DNA of 30,620 bases from an uncultured Eubacteriales bacterium (GCA_900542565.1 UQOC01000024.1:1-30620), one strand, 5' to 3'. Shown: positions 1 to 7,425, numbered from the stretch's first letter. Translations and numbers: made by a program. Notes: generated by a model from the letters alone, not told the origin.

Positions 1-142
1 GTTCCGCTTTAGAGTACGCAAAATTCCAGGTCCATTACTTAAATTTACACAAAAGACCGTACTTTTTCAAGATATATCTATCTTTTTCGTATTGAAAACC
101 GAGCTTTATCTTTCATCCTGAACTTACTTTTTCTTCTGGAAG
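1..142. other. Left-edge AT-rich intergenic stretch
   Basis: I see no gene in this AT-rich stretch. It lies downstream of the minus-strand regulator remnant. A near-repeat, AACTTACTTTTT and then AAGTTAGTTTTT, occurs at about 121-153. No clear hairpin with a T-tract was found for the minus-strand gene. Confidence 0.4.
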
Positions 143-397
143 TTAGTTTTTCATTTTACCAGCTTTTAAGGCAAGCTGGATGATGAGGACCTGTTCGTTG
201 TTGTTAAGGTCAAGGTCGAGGATCTTTGAGATCTGTTCCAGCCTGTATAGCAGGGTGTTGCGGTGTATGAACAGGTCGCGGGCTGTGTTGACGGAATTGC
301 GGCAGTTATTGAAATAGACTTCAAGGGTCTTTACCAGTTCAGTACCGTGTTTAAGATCATAGTCCAGCAGAGGTTTGAGCCTCTCTGTCAGCGCCAG
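143..397 (-). pseudogene. Truncated PucR/CdaR-type regulator, C-terminal HTH remnant
   Basis: The last ~84 residues of this frame match the C-terminal helix-turn-helix of PucR/CdaR/sugar-diacid regulators. Visible pieces are a DYDxKHGTELVKTLEVYF segment, the recognition-helix signature FIHRNTLLYRLEQI and an LDLNNNEQ...LQLAL tail. Family members normally carry several hundred residues before this domain (GAF, PAS or diacid-recognition parts). Here homology stops at about position 397. Upstream the frame runs into a GC-rich hairpin (404-429) and then unrelated Pro/Cys/Arg-rich residues up to a start at 478. I infer a decayed remnant of a longer regulator, not a working gene. A short HTH-only protein from 478 is possible but has no clear ribosome-binding site. 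Confidence 0.7.
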
Positions 398-403
398 CTT
401 GGC

Positions 404-431
404 AAAGGCCGCCCGCAGGGGCGGCCTTTTT
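404..431 (+). terminator. GC-rich hairpin with T-tract
   Basis: An 11-bp perfect stem (AAAGGCCGCCC, 404-414, with 419-429), a GCAG loop and five T at 427-431 form a textbook intrinsic terminator on the plus strand. There is no plus-strand gene upstream in the window. The hairpin lies exactly where the regulator homology ends, so it may instead be a relic or a repeat left at a rearrangement junction. Confidence 0.55.
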
Positions 432-566
432 GTATGGTCGGGGAGGCAGCTTTTGCAGCAGGGATTCCCTCTGCGCATCGCTCCGCAACATGCCGGCGCC
501 CAGCCAAAACCCTGCCGGCCCCCCTGTCTAAAATGTAAATCTTGTGTAAAAAGTAAGACTGTGATG

Positions 567-596
567 TTGACACCGGATCAAGTAAAGTGATATACT
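567..596 (+). promoter_or_regulatory. Sigma-A promoter of the XRE/ABC operon
   Basis: A consensus -35 box TTGACA (567-572), an 18-bp spacer and a -10 box TATACT (591-596) predict a start near 603. This lies about 95 nt before the XRE start codon. It is the only good promoter before the operon and sits directly upstream of operator-like repeats. Confidence 0.7.
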
Positions 597-604
597 ATCA
601 ATGA

Positions 605-648
605 TTGACAAATATAATTGTCAAAATGAAAAGAAAAGTTGTCAAAAT
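605..648 (+). promoter_or_regulatory. Candidate operator: dyad plus extra half-site
   Basis: TTGACAA (605-611) and TTGTCAA (618-624) form a 7-bp inverted repeat with a 6-nt spacer at the predicted start site. TTGTCAAAAT recurs at 639-648, exactly 21 bp after its copy at 618-627, which is two helical turns. The position suggests binding by the XRE regulator encoded just downstream, in an autoregulatory loop. That link is inferred. Confidence 0.5.
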
Positions 649-698
649 CTGCGGGGGGGGGCCTTAAACTTCCTCGCTATCGGAGGAGGCAAGATAAT

Positions 699-908
699 AT
701 GTCGCTGAGAAACAAGCTCAAAGAATATCGAGCAAAAACCGGATTGAACCAGTCGGATTTCGGCAGGATGGTCGGTGCGTCCAGACAGACCATCAGTCAG
801 ATAGAACGGGGAGACTATTCCCCGTCAGTCACCCTTGCACTCAGGATAGCCAAACTGTGCGATGCCAAGGTAGAGGACATCTTCATATATGAGGAAGAGC
901 AGAACTGA
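699..908 (+). CDS. Small XRE-family transcriptional regulator
   Basis: This 69-residue protein is almost entirely one Cro/CI-type helix-turn-helix. The hallmark stretch LNQSDFGRMVGASRQTISQIERG contains helices 2 and 3 and is followed by SPSVTLALRIA, and the acidic tail reads EDIFIYEEEQ. The ATG at 699 is chosen because GGAGGAGG lies at 682-689 and homology begins there. An upstream in-frame start at 639 falls inside the operator repeats. Stand-alone XRE proteins of this size often sit before ABC-2 transporter genes in Firmicutes and repress them. The gap to the ATPase gene is 43 nt, so the genes are probably co-transcribed. The dyad at 605-624 is the likely binding site. The inducing signal is unknown. 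Confidence 0.9.
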   Translation: MSLRNKLKEYRAKTGLNQSDFGRMVGASRQTISQIERGDYSPSVTLALRIAKLCDAKVEDIFIYEEEQN

Positions 909-951
909 TGACTTTGCTTGAAAAGATATAAAGATCAAAGGGAGAAAAAAG

Positions 952-1971
952 ATGAGTCTGGTAGTAAAAAACCTGAAAAAATCCTATGGAGACAAGGTTG
1001 TCGTGGACGACCTGAGTTTTGAGATGCCAGGACCGGGCGTATATGCCCTTTTGGGCACAAACGGGGCCGGCAAGACCACTTCCATAAGGATGATGCTTAA
1101 CATGCTCACAAGAGACGGAGGAGAGGTGCTGTGGAACGGACAGCAGCTTACCACAGATAACTGCAATGTGGGTTATCTGGCGGAAGAAAGAGGGCTTTAC
1201 CCCAAGTATACACTTATGGATCAGCTGATGTACTTTGCAAGCCTCAGAGGAGTACCAAAGGCCGAGGCAAAGGAAAGGATAAGATATTGGGCAAAAAGGC
1301 TGGAGGCAGAGGAATATCTTTATCCTCAGGTTTCGGCGGCGCCGGCTCTTGGGGAAAATAAAAAATTCAAAAAGACCCCCAGAAAAAAGGCGTTCAAGCC
1401 GAAACTGGCAGATCAGCTTTCCAAAGGAAACCAGCAAAAGATCCAGTTCATGATAGCTCTTATCTCGGACCCGGAACTGATAATACTTGACGAACCTCTT
1501 TCCGGACTGGATCCGGTAAACACTGACCTGTTCAAGGGGATAATCAGAGAACAGATAGCAGCAGGCAAATATCTCATAATGTCAAGCCACCAGATGGCAA
1601 CTGTGGAAGAGTTCTGTACTGATATAACCATAATGAACAGATCCAAGCCCATATTGCAGGGAAACCTCAACGAGATCAAAAAGAGTTACGGCCGTGTAAA
1701 CCTTCATCTTAAAACAGAACAGGAGGCTGCGGACATCATAAAGGATTCCGGCGCCGTCATCGTTACGGAAAAAGAAAGAGAATATCAGATCAAGGTAACA
1801 GGAGAGGAACAGGCAAACCGCCTGCTGCGCGATCTTATGAACGCGGGCATCACGGTCATCACTTTCGATCTGAGAGAGCCGTCTCTCCACGAAATCTTTG
1901 TGGAAAAAGTGAGTGAAGCCAATAAGCTTGCCGGGATCACCGAAGAAGTGGCAGGTGGAGCCAATGAATAA
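952..1971 (+). CDS. ABC-2 type exporter, ATP-binding protein (NatA-like)
   Basis: This 339-residue ATPase energises the two permeases that follow. It has a Walker A at residues 35-42 (GTNGAGKT), the ABC signature LSKGNQQK at about 156-163, Walker B LIILDEP with the D-loop SGLDP at about 177-188, and the switch histidine in SSHQ. The closest familiar group is NatA (sodium export) and related drug or bacteriocin exporters, but the substrate cannot be told from sequence. Between the helical subdomain and the signature there are about 25 extra, Lys-rich residues (about 127-153) that related ATPases usually lack. The ~110-residue C-terminal extension after the nucleotide-binding domain is typical of this subfamily. 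GGGAG at 940-944 supports the start. The 3' end overlaps the next gene by 8 nt. Confidence 0.9.
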   Translation: MSLVVKNLKKSYGDKVVVDDLSFEMPGPGVYALLGTNGAGKTTSIRMMLNMLTRDGGEVLWNGQQLTTDNCNVGYLAEERGLYPKYTLMDQLMYFASLRGVPKAEAKERIRYWAKRLEAEEYLYPQVSAAPALGENKKFKKTPRKKAFKPKLADQLSKGNQQKIQFMIALISDPELIILDEPLSGLDPVNTDLFKGIIREQIAAGKYLIMSSHQMATVEEFCTDITIMNRSKPILQGNLNEIKKSYGRVNLHLKTEQEAADIIKDSGAVIVTEKEREYQIKVTGEEQANRLLRDLMNAGITVITFDLREPSLHEIFVEKVSEANKLAGITEEVAGGANE

Positions 1972-2935
1972 ACAGGGATCATTTACCGGAATAGGAAAAG
2001 TGTATAACTTTACGCTCACCCAGCTATTCAAAAATAAAGCCAACATGGCCAGCTTTCTTGTGCTCGTGGCGGTAGCGGCCTTAGCCGTACCGGTCATGGC
2101 CCTGTTCATGGGCGATGGAGAAACGGGCGTCACATTTTTGACCGATGTGATGACCATAGATGAATTTTTGGGTCAGGATCAGATAAGTTATGATTCGAGA
2201 TATACTTTGCAGTATGCTTATTCCATAATCGTCATGATAGTGTGCATCTTTTCATGCACATACATCGTGCGCGCCATCATAGAGGAAAAATCCTCCAAAC
2301 TGGTGGAGACACTCATGGTCAGCATCAGGTCAGAAGCGATGATAATGGGAAAGATACTGGCGGTGATATCATTCGTGGCCATCATGGTCATTGCCATAGT
2401 CCTGGCTTTTGCCCTGTCATATTTTGTGACAGGGATGTTCATGGATACTTCTTTCATCGGACAGATCCTGGAAAACGCAGGAATAACTTCACAGACCATG
2501 AACCTTGGCGTTGATATGATCGCAGCGGTGGTCATATCAATTCTGATCGGGTGTCTCATGCTGTCTCTGATAGCCGCCTTGAGCGGAGCAGGCTGTTCGA
2601 CCATGGAGGACATGGAGTCGGCCAACATGGCGGCAACCATGATAATCCTCGCCTGTTATCTGGTGACCGTGTTTGCAGCGCCTTTCGGCAGCGGGCCGGC
2701 GGTGATACTGTCCCTTTGTCCGTTTATTTCTGCCTTTGCGGCGCCGACATATTATGTGACCGGAGACATAGGGCTTGCAATACTCATCCTTTCATGGGTG
2801 ATACAGATAGTATGCATCTTCCTGCTCTACAAGCTTTCAGGAAAGATATATGACAGCCTGATAATGTACAAGGGAAGCAGGATGAAGCTGGGCAAGATCT
2901 TTTCCATGGCCCTTGGAAGAAAGGAGGGAAAATAG
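1964..2935 (+). CDS. ABC-2 type permease (NatB-like), first subunit
   Basis: This 323-residue membrane protein has about six hydrophobic segments, beginning with SFLVLVAVAALAVPVMALF. A cytoplasmic EEKSSKLVETLMVS signature after the second segment is typical of ABC-2/NatB permeases, where it contacts the ATPase. The ATG at 1964 is preferred over an in-frame start at 1913. It gives the normal 8-nt overlap with the ATPase gene and begins with a cytoplasmic basic segment. The external loop between the first two membrane segments is only about 40 residues, much shorter than in the second permease. The two permeases probably form a heterodimer with one ATPase type. Confidence 0.88.
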   Translation: MNKQGSFTGIGKVYNFTLTQLFKNKANMASFLVLVAVAALAVPVMALFMGDGETGVTFLTDVMTIDEFLGQDQISYDSRYTLQYAYSIIVMIVCIFSCTYIVRAIIEEKSSKLVETLMVSIRSEAMIMGKILAVISFVAIMVIAIVLAFALSYFVTGMFMDTSFIGQILENAGITSQTMNLGVDMIAAVVISILIGCLMLSLIAALSGAGCSTMEDMESANMAATMIILACYLVTVFAAPFGSGPAVILSLCPFISAFAAPTYYVTGDIGLAILILSWVIQIVCIFLLYKLSGKIYDSLIMYKGSRMKLGKIFSMALGRKEGK

Positions 2936-4276
2936 ATGAAGAAAGAGCTTAGAGGATTTTCCCGAATATTTTCTTTCACTTTTAAGCAACATGTAAAAAG
3001 CAAGGGATATAAGAGCAGCACCATAATGATAGGACTGCTGTGCCTGCTGCTCCCGGCCATCATAATGATAGCGGTTGAAAGCTTGTCCGGAAATGATCCT
3101 GCTCCTGTTACCGGAAGCCAGCAGGAACAGGCTGCGGCCGCAGATCTTTCCCAGATAAACCATATTTATACGGTGGATCTCAGTGACGACAGACTGGCAG
3201 ACTTTTCGGGCCTTCCTGCAATGCTTAGCCAGGGTGCCGGGCTAGAGATGGATGTTACCGATTATGGAAGAGATCTTGATGAGGCCGCCAAAGCTGCCGC
3301 AGGAACTGATGATACTTTGCTGATAGTGACAAAGCAGCAGGGCAGGGAATACACAATGAACATCGTCATACCGCAGGACAGCGGTATATCTTTGGAGACC
3401 GCCCAGGGTTTTGACTCCGTACTGATGGCCTATGCAGACATGCAGAGCGTGGCCAACGGCGGTACTGCAAGCTACTACGGATCGGAAGAAGCAGAGGGCG
3501 GAGGAGATTCCCAGGATTCTATGGAAATGATGATCTCCATATTCCTCAGCTTTATAATAGTAATGGTGTTGTATTTCTTTGTTCTGGCATACGGACAGGG
3601 GGTCGCAAACAGCGTTGTAATGGAAAAAAGTTCAAAGCTGATGGAAAGCTTCCTGATCAGCGTAAGGCCGGCAGCTATCGTACTGGGAAAGCTCCTGGCC
3701 ATAACCATGACAGGCATCGTCCAGATGATGAGCTGGATAATAGCCCTTGTCATAAGCTTTGCCGTCGGTACCATGACCGTAAGATCAATGGATCCGGATT
3801 CGGATATGTTCATATTGAAGCTGTTTGACATGGTCGGAGAACTGACTTCAGGGCTGTTCACTCCTGCAAACTGTATCATGGCATTGCTGATCGTGATGGC
3901 CGGCATGCTGCTGTACTGCGCTCTGGCGGCAATCGGCGGAGCTATGGCCAGCAAGGCAGAAGATCTGTCGTCAGCTAACCTGATATTTACCCTGGTACTC
4001 ATAGCAAGTTTTCTGGCATCACTTTACGGCAATGAGGCATTTGGAGGGAGCGGCAGTGAGCTCCTTGACTGGATACCGTTCACTTCTGTAATGGTGGCGC
4101 CTGCAAAGATCCTGGTAGGTAGTTTTCCACTGTGGAAATCGGTCTGCTGCCTTGGGATCATCCTGATAACGACATTGATCGCATCGCTGGCGGCCGGAAA
4201 GATATACCAGTCTCTGGCCCTTTACAGAGGAGATGTGCTCAGCCCTAAAAAACTGATAGGAATGTTAAGGAGATAG
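2936..4276 (+). CDS. ABC-2 type permease (NatB-like), second subunit
   Basis: This 446-residue permease has the classic ABC-2 layout. One N-terminal membrane segment (IMIGLLCLLLPAIIMIAV, about 31-48) is followed by a ~150-residue external domain and then five hydrophobic segments. MEKSSKLMESFLIS in the second half is the cytoplasmic coupling motif shared with the first permease. The start codon directly follows the previous stop codon, and GGAGGG lies 6 nt upstream. The pairing of a long-loop and a short-loop permease suggests an asymmetric exporter. The substrate is unknown. Sodium, antimicrobial peptide or drug export are all compatible. Confidence 0.9.
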   Translation: MKKELRGFSRIFSFTFKQHVKSKGYKSSTIMIGLLCLLLPAIIMIAVESLSGNDPAPVTGSQQEQAAAADLSQINHIYTVDLSDDRLADFSGLPAMLSQGAGLEMDVTDYGRDLDEAAKAAAGTDDTLLIVTKQQGREYTMNIVIPQDSGISLETAQGFDSVLMAYADMQSVANGGTASYYGSEEAEGGGDSQDSMEMMISIFLSFIIVMVLYFFVLAYGQGVANSVVMEKSSKLMESFLISVRPAAIVLGKLLAITMTGIVQMMSWIIALVISFAVGTMTVRSMDPDSDMFILKLFDMVGELTSGLFTPANCIMALLIVMAGMLLYCALAAIGGAMASKAEDLSSANLIFTLVLIASFLASLYGNEAFGGSGSELLDWIPFTSVMVAPAKILVGSFPLWKSVCCLGIILITTLIASLAAGKIYQSLALYRGDVLSPKKLIGMLRR

Positions 4277-4278
4277 TC

Positions 4279-4797
4279 ATGAACGAAGTGATAAGAAATC
4301 TGCTTACGCGCAGGAGCGTCCGCTCTTTTACGGAGGAACATATTAAAAGGGAGGATCTGGATCTTATAATCAAGACAGCCCTGTATGCGCCATCTGGCTG
4401 CAATATGCAGACATGGCAGTTCACAGTGGTGACAGACAGGCTGAAGATACAGAGATTAGCCGCCGCTGTGGGAAAGGTTCTTGGCCGTGAGGGTTATGAC
4501 TTTTACAGCCCGGATGTGCTCATAATTCCCACAAATGAGAGAGAAAGCCGGTGGGGAATGGAAGACGATGCATGCGCACTGGAAAATATCTTCCTGGCTG
4601 CCCATTCCCTTGGCATAGGTTCTGTATGGATAAACCAGCTGAGAGGCATATGCGATGAGCCGGAGATAAGGGCCATACTCAGAGAGTGGAAAATCCCGGA
4701 CGACCATGTGATATATGGCCTTGCCGCCTTGGGGTATGCCGCTTCTGAGCCTTCGCAGGATGTGGAAAAAAGGGGTATTGTAAATATAATAGAATAA
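4279..4797 (+). CDS. Nitroreductase-family flavoprotein
   Basis: This 172-residue protein shows the nitroreductase fold hallmarks: RRSVRSFTEEHI near the N-terminus (FMN phosphate contacts), YAPSGCNMQTWQFTVV (FMN-binding loop) and a C-terminal GYAASEP stretch where the second flavin-contact segment is expected. Such proteins are FMN-dependent homodimers that use NAD(P)H to reduce nitro compounds, quinones or flavins. Others in the family have unrelated roles such as dehydrogenation. The start is 2 nt after the permease stop with an AAGGAG site, so it belongs to the XRE/ABC operon. That placement hints at detoxification linked to the exporter, which is an inference. The gene is followed by a strong terminator. 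Confidence 0.85.
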   Translation: MNEVIRNLLTRRSVRSFTEEHIKREDLDLIIKTALYAPSGCNMQTWQFTVVTDRLKIQRLAAAVGKVLGREGYDFYSPDVLIIPTNERESRWGMEDDACALENIFLAAHSLGIGSVWINQLRGICDEPEIRAILREWKIPDDHVIYGLAALGYAASEPSQDVEKRGIVNIIE

Positions 4798-4843
4798 GCG
4801 AAAGGCTGGTCTGCATGGCTGTGCCGTTAAAGCTGTAGAAAGT

Positions 4844-4896
4844 AAAGAGCCACGCTGTACACTTGTTTACAAGTGACAGCGAGGCTCTTTCTTTTG
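4844..4896 (+). terminator. Long intrinsic terminator ending the XRE/ABC/nitroreductase operon
   Basis: AAAGAGCC at 4844-4851 pairs with GGCTCTTT at 4883-4890. CGCTG and CACTTGT pair internally with CAGCG and ACAAGTG, with single unpaired A residues between the blocks. The tip is a TT loop. A T-rich tail (4888-4895) follows. Confidence 0.8.
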
Positions 4897-4931
4897 TGTA
4901 TCATGTCCACCCGAAAAAGGGTTTTCCTCTG

Positions 4932-4961
4932 TTTTCAGGGGGAACCGCTCCCCCGGTTCCG
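4932..4961. repeat. GC-rich palindromic repeat, copy 1
   Basis: TTTTCAGGGGGAACCGCTCCCCC is a degenerate version of the perfect hairpin at 5135-5161. A second dyad, GGAACC/GGTTCC (4941-4946 with 4955-4960), overlaps it. It is one of at least four related copies within 230 nt. Confidence 0.6.
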
Positions 4962-4972
4962 GTAGTTTTTCA

Positions 4973-4997
4973 TTTTTTAGGGGGAGCGACTCCACCG
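4973..4997. repeat. GC-rich palindromic repeat, copy 2 (decayed)
   Basis: An AGGGGGAGCGACTCCACCG core after six T resembles the hairpin at 5135-5161, but the right arm is damaged (CTCCAC instead of CTCCCC). Confidence 0.5.
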
Positions 4998-5015
4998 ATT
5001 TCAAGGTTTTTGATT

Positions 5016-5030
5016 GTTTCAGGGGGAGAA
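5016..5030. repeat. GC-rich palindromic repeat, copy 3 (half)
   Basis: TTTCAGGGGGAG is identical to the left arm of the perfect copy at 5135-5146. No right arm follows; the sequence continues as A-rich DNA. Confidence 0.5.
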
Positions 5031-5107
5031 AAAGAACCAGAAAAAAGGAAAAATGCCAACTATAATTGTCAAAAATATTCCCGGATCCCGATCCAGCTCC
5101 GAAAATG

Positions 5108-5161
5108 CCCCCCCTGATTTCCTAAGAAAAAGCTTTTCAGGGGGAGCCGCTCCCCCTGAAA
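5108..5161. repeat. GC-rich palindromic repeat, perfect copy with inverted half
   Basis: TTTCAGGGGGAG (5135-5146), CCG loop, CTCCCCCTGAAA (5150-5161) is a 12-bp perfect stem. An inverted half, CCCCCTGA (5110-5117), lies just upstream and could pair with TCAGGGGG (5137-5144). Read on the minus strand, the perfect hairpin is followed by AGCTTTTTC, so it could end transcription coming from dsdA. Confidence 0.6.
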
Positions 5162-5189
5162 GTGATATTTTATTTGATTTGGGTGGAAC

Positions 5190-5280
5190 AGCAGGTGAGA
5201 CAAGCATCAGATGTTCCATACAGAGATAGCAGGCGTGACAAGCGTCAGCCGCACCATGCAAAGATGTCAGCCGGGACAGA
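5190..5280. repeat. 38-bp degenerate tandem repeat (about 2.4 copies)
   Basis: Copy A is 5190-5227, copy B is 5228-5265, and a partial third copy follows at 5266-5280. A and B match at 29 of 38 positions without gaps, sharing AGCAGG and GACAAGC blocks and a CCAT core. No good open frame runs through it. Confidence 0.65.
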
Positions 5281-5338
5281 TTCCGAGGGGACGGTAAGGT
5301 GCGGGCCGGAACCTTGGTGAAGGATCGGGCGGCCCATC

Positions 5339-5423
5339 GAGCTTCAGTATCATCGGAGCTTCGGTACCATTGGGATTTCAGTAACTTTGGGATCCCAGTA
5401 CCCCTGGGAGTTCAATATGTTAT
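5339..5423. repeat. 17-bp degenerate tandem repeat (five copies) abutting dsdA
   Basis: Five head-to-tail 17-mers start at 5339, 5356, 5373, 5390 and 5407. Each opens with GAG or GGA and, except for the last, has (C/G)AGTA or GGTA near its middle and ends in G. The last unit covers the dsdA stop codon (TAA, 5420-5422 on the minus strand), so the array touches the 3' end of the gene. There are no spacers, so it is not a CRISPR. Confidence 0.65.
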
Positions 5424-6721
5424 TTGCCTCTTTCGTAATACAGTTTCATTTCACCGTCAGGCACCATGCTGCCGCCTGTAGCCCATATGATGTGAGAGGC
5501 GTTCTCCATTTTGTCCTTAAGACCGAAGGCCCCCATATATTCCTCAGAAGCGGCGGCAAGGGAAGGGCCTGTGAAGGAAGCGCAGGACGATGGTTCGATA
5601 TATATTTTTTCCCTGTCAGCAAGCTGCGTCAGGAAAGGATATAACTTTTCATCCCCGATGGTATAGCACCCGTCAAGGAGCGTATCCATCATGGTGCCGA
5701 CCAGTCTGGACGGCCTTCCTACAGCGAGGCCGTCGGCATCGGTCTTGCCGTCTATGCCTATATCGCGGACGGATATGCCGTCATGGAGGCCGGTGATCAG
5801 GCCCAGGGTCATGCAAGGAGCGTGAGTAGGCTCTGCAAAGAGTATGTGGACATTGCTTCCCAGCATTTTTTTAAGGCCGAAAGCGATGCCTCCGGGAGCG
5901 CCACCCACGCCGCAAGGTATATATACGAACAGAGGATGATCTTTGTCAACGGTTATGCCGGCTTCTTTGAGCTGAGGGAGCAGGCGCTTGGCGGCAACGG
6001 AATATCCCAGGAACAGGTCGGCAGAACCCTCATCATCTACGAAATGGCACATGGGATCAGAAGCGGCCTCTTTTCTGCCTTCGGCAACTGCTTTCTGGTA
6101 GTCATCAGGATATTCTATGACATTGGCGCCTTTGGAACGGAGCAGGTCCTTTTTCCACTGGCGTGCATCGGCGGACATGTGAACGGTCACATTGAATCCA
6201 AGTTTTGCGCTTATTATGCCGATGGAAAGACCGAGATTGCCTGTAGAACCCACAGCCACAGAGTAATGGCTGAACAGTTCTCTGAAACGGTCGCTGTCCA
6301 GCTTTGAATAATCGTCATCCAAAGTCAGAAGTCCCTGGGACAATGCTATGGATTCAGCGAATTTCAGCACCTCATAGATACCGCCTCTGGCTTTGACAGA
6401 TCCAGAGATCGGCAAGTGGCTGTCACATTTCAGAAAAAGCTTTCCGTCAAAATTTCCGCACATATGCTCTAAGGCGAGCTTCATCTTTGGGATCTCCACC
6501 AGCTTGGATTCTATGATACCTCCGGAGCGGGCGGTTTCAGGAAAAGCCTTGGCGATATATGGAGCGAAGCGGGCAAGGCGGGCTTCAGCATCATCCATGT
6601 CCTCTTTGCCAAATGGCAGAGGCTTGTCCTGGCCGGCATGGGGATTGACCCAGAAAATTTCTTCACAGGCCGCCATCTTGCCTATGACCGGATTGGCAAC
6701 CATCAGCTTTTTAATGTCCAT
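5420..6721 (-). CDS. dsdA: D-serine ammonia-lyase
   Basis: This 433-residue PLP enzyme converts D-serine to pyruvate and ammonia. The PLP lysine is K110 in [11 protein letters not shown], a signature of D-serine dehydratase. GSTGNLGLS (about 158-166) and the glycine-rich phosphate loop [10 protein letters not shown] are both present. Length and N-terminal layout match the E. coli DsdA type, not the eukaryotic fold. The ATG at 6721 has GGAGG just upstream on the minus strand. It begins 14 nt after the phosphodiesterase gene, so the two are probably co-transcribed. No dsdC-like regulator or D-serine transporter is nearby. In an amino-acid fermenter it could feed pyruvate metabolism or detoxify D-serine; this role is inferred. 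Confidence 0.93.
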   Translation of the reverse strand: MDIKKLMVANPVIGKMAACEEIFWVNPHAGQDKPLPFGKEDMDDAEARLARFAPYIAKAFPETARSGGIIESKLVEIPKMKLALEHMCGNFDGKLFLKCDSHLPISGSVKARGGIYEVLKFAESIALSQGLLTLDDDYSKLDSDRFRELFSHYSVAVGSTGNLGLSIGIISAKLGFNVTVHMSADARQWKKDLLRSKGANVIEYPDDYQKAVAEGRKEAASDPMCHFVDDEGSADLFLGYSVAAKRLLPQLKEAGITVDKDHPLFVYIPCGVGGAPGGIAFGLKKMLGSNVHILFAEPTHAPCMTLGLITGLHDGISVRDIGIDGKTDADGLAVGRPSRLVGTMMDTLLDGCYTIGDEKLYPFLTQLADREKIYIEPSSCASFTGPSLAAASEEYMGAFGLKDKMENASHIIWATGGSMVPDGEMKLYYERGK

Positions 6722-6735
6722 TTTGTACCTCCGTA

Positions 6736-7314
6736 TTATAATCTGTCACTGTCATTGAGCAGCCTTCTGAGACGGCCGCTTTTGGGCCTAAGGCCGCCTG
6801 ATGGGCCGGCGGCCTGCCCTTCTGTAAATTCTTTGTATCTGTATATTTTCCCGCAAACCTGGTCATCATCAGTCTCTATGATCCCAAAAGAGCCGCCTGA
6901 ACCGTCCCTTGGCCGGGAAAGGCTGCCTGGGTTCATCAGGTAAACACCATCGATCTCGGTGAACACACCTCTGTGGGTGTGGCCGAATAAGGCGCCGATA
7001 CAGTCGTTTTCCAGCGCTTTATAATAAAGACGCTGCAAGTCCTGGCCCACATTTTCCATGTGGCCGTGGGTCACGAGAAAATCTCCGGCTTCGGTGGCAA
7101 GCAGCAGGAAACCGGTTTCGGAAAACTCATGGTCACAGTTGCCTTTTACCGCCGCCACAGGGATGCCGCAGGACATCCTTATGTTCAAGGCGTCCTCATA
7201 ACAGTCTCCGCAATGGACGATCATATCCACAGGGGATTCTTTTTCAAGTTTGGACAGGACACGGTCAAATCTTTCAAGATCACCGTGGGTATCGCTTACT
7301 ACTAAAATGCGCAT
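6736..7314 (-). CDS. YfcE/MJ0936-type metallophosphoesterase
   Basis: This 192-residue protein carries all metallophosphoesterase blocks: SDTHGD (about 8-13), [22 protein letters not shown] and FGHTHRG, followed by [11 protein letters not shown]. These coordinate a two-metal centre for phosphodiester or phosphomonoester hydrolysis. The small size fits the YfcE/MJ0936 group, several of which cleave cyclic or model phosphodiesters in vitro; natural substrates are unclear. The ATG at 7314 is chosen because GAGAGG lies upstream and homology starts with [11 protein letters not shown]. An earlier in-frame start at 7362 lacks support. The last ~30 residues (Gly/Arg-rich) extend past the usual end of the fold. 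It is the first gene of a two-gene operon with dsdA. Confidence 0.88.
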   Translation of the reverse strand: MRILVVSDTHGDLERFDRVLSKLEKESPVDMIVHCGDCYEDALNIRMSCGIPVAAVKGNCDHEFSETGFLLLATEAGDFLVTHGHMENVGQDLQRLYYKALENDCIGALFGHTHRGVFTEIDGVYLMNPGSLSRPRDGSGGSFGIIETDDDQVCGKIYRYKEFTEGQAAGPSGGLRPKSGRLRRLLNDSDRL

Positions 7315-7352
7315 ATGTTTTCCTCTCTGCAAAATTATCTGCTCTAAATGAT

Positions 7353-7390
7353 AGTATAACATAGAAAAAGAAAATATTGTATGCTAAAAT
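7353..7390. promoter_or_regulatory. Divergent promoter region, phosphodiesterase / Fic-like gene
   Basis: On the plus strand an extended -10, TGCTAAAAT (7382-7390), has TAGAAA 17 bp upstream (7362-7367, 4 of 6 matches to the -35 consensus). On the minus strand a TATACT -10 box is formed by 7353-7358, but its -35 region is poor. The two would overlap in a 110-nt gap between divergent genes. Confidence 0.4.
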
Positions 7391-7425
7391 AAAAGAGAAA
7401 GAGCCATCCTGCGGAGGAAACAGAA

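Noticed and set aside
1582..2157. 191-codon minus-strand open frame opposite the ABC ATPase and permease genes
   Set aside because: It is antisense to two genes with clear motifs, has no recognisable domain and is rich in low-complexity residues.
4863..5261. Short open frames through the gene-free gap
   Set aside because: They run through hairpin and tandem repeats on both strands, lack ribosome sites and have repeat-driven residue content.
5339..5423. Possible CRISPR array
   Set aside because: The 17-bp units are contiguous and diverged, with no unique spacers and no cas genes.
5783..6307. 174-codon plus-strand frame opposite dsdA
   Set aside because: dsdA has complete catalytic motifs on the other strand. 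This frame shows none.
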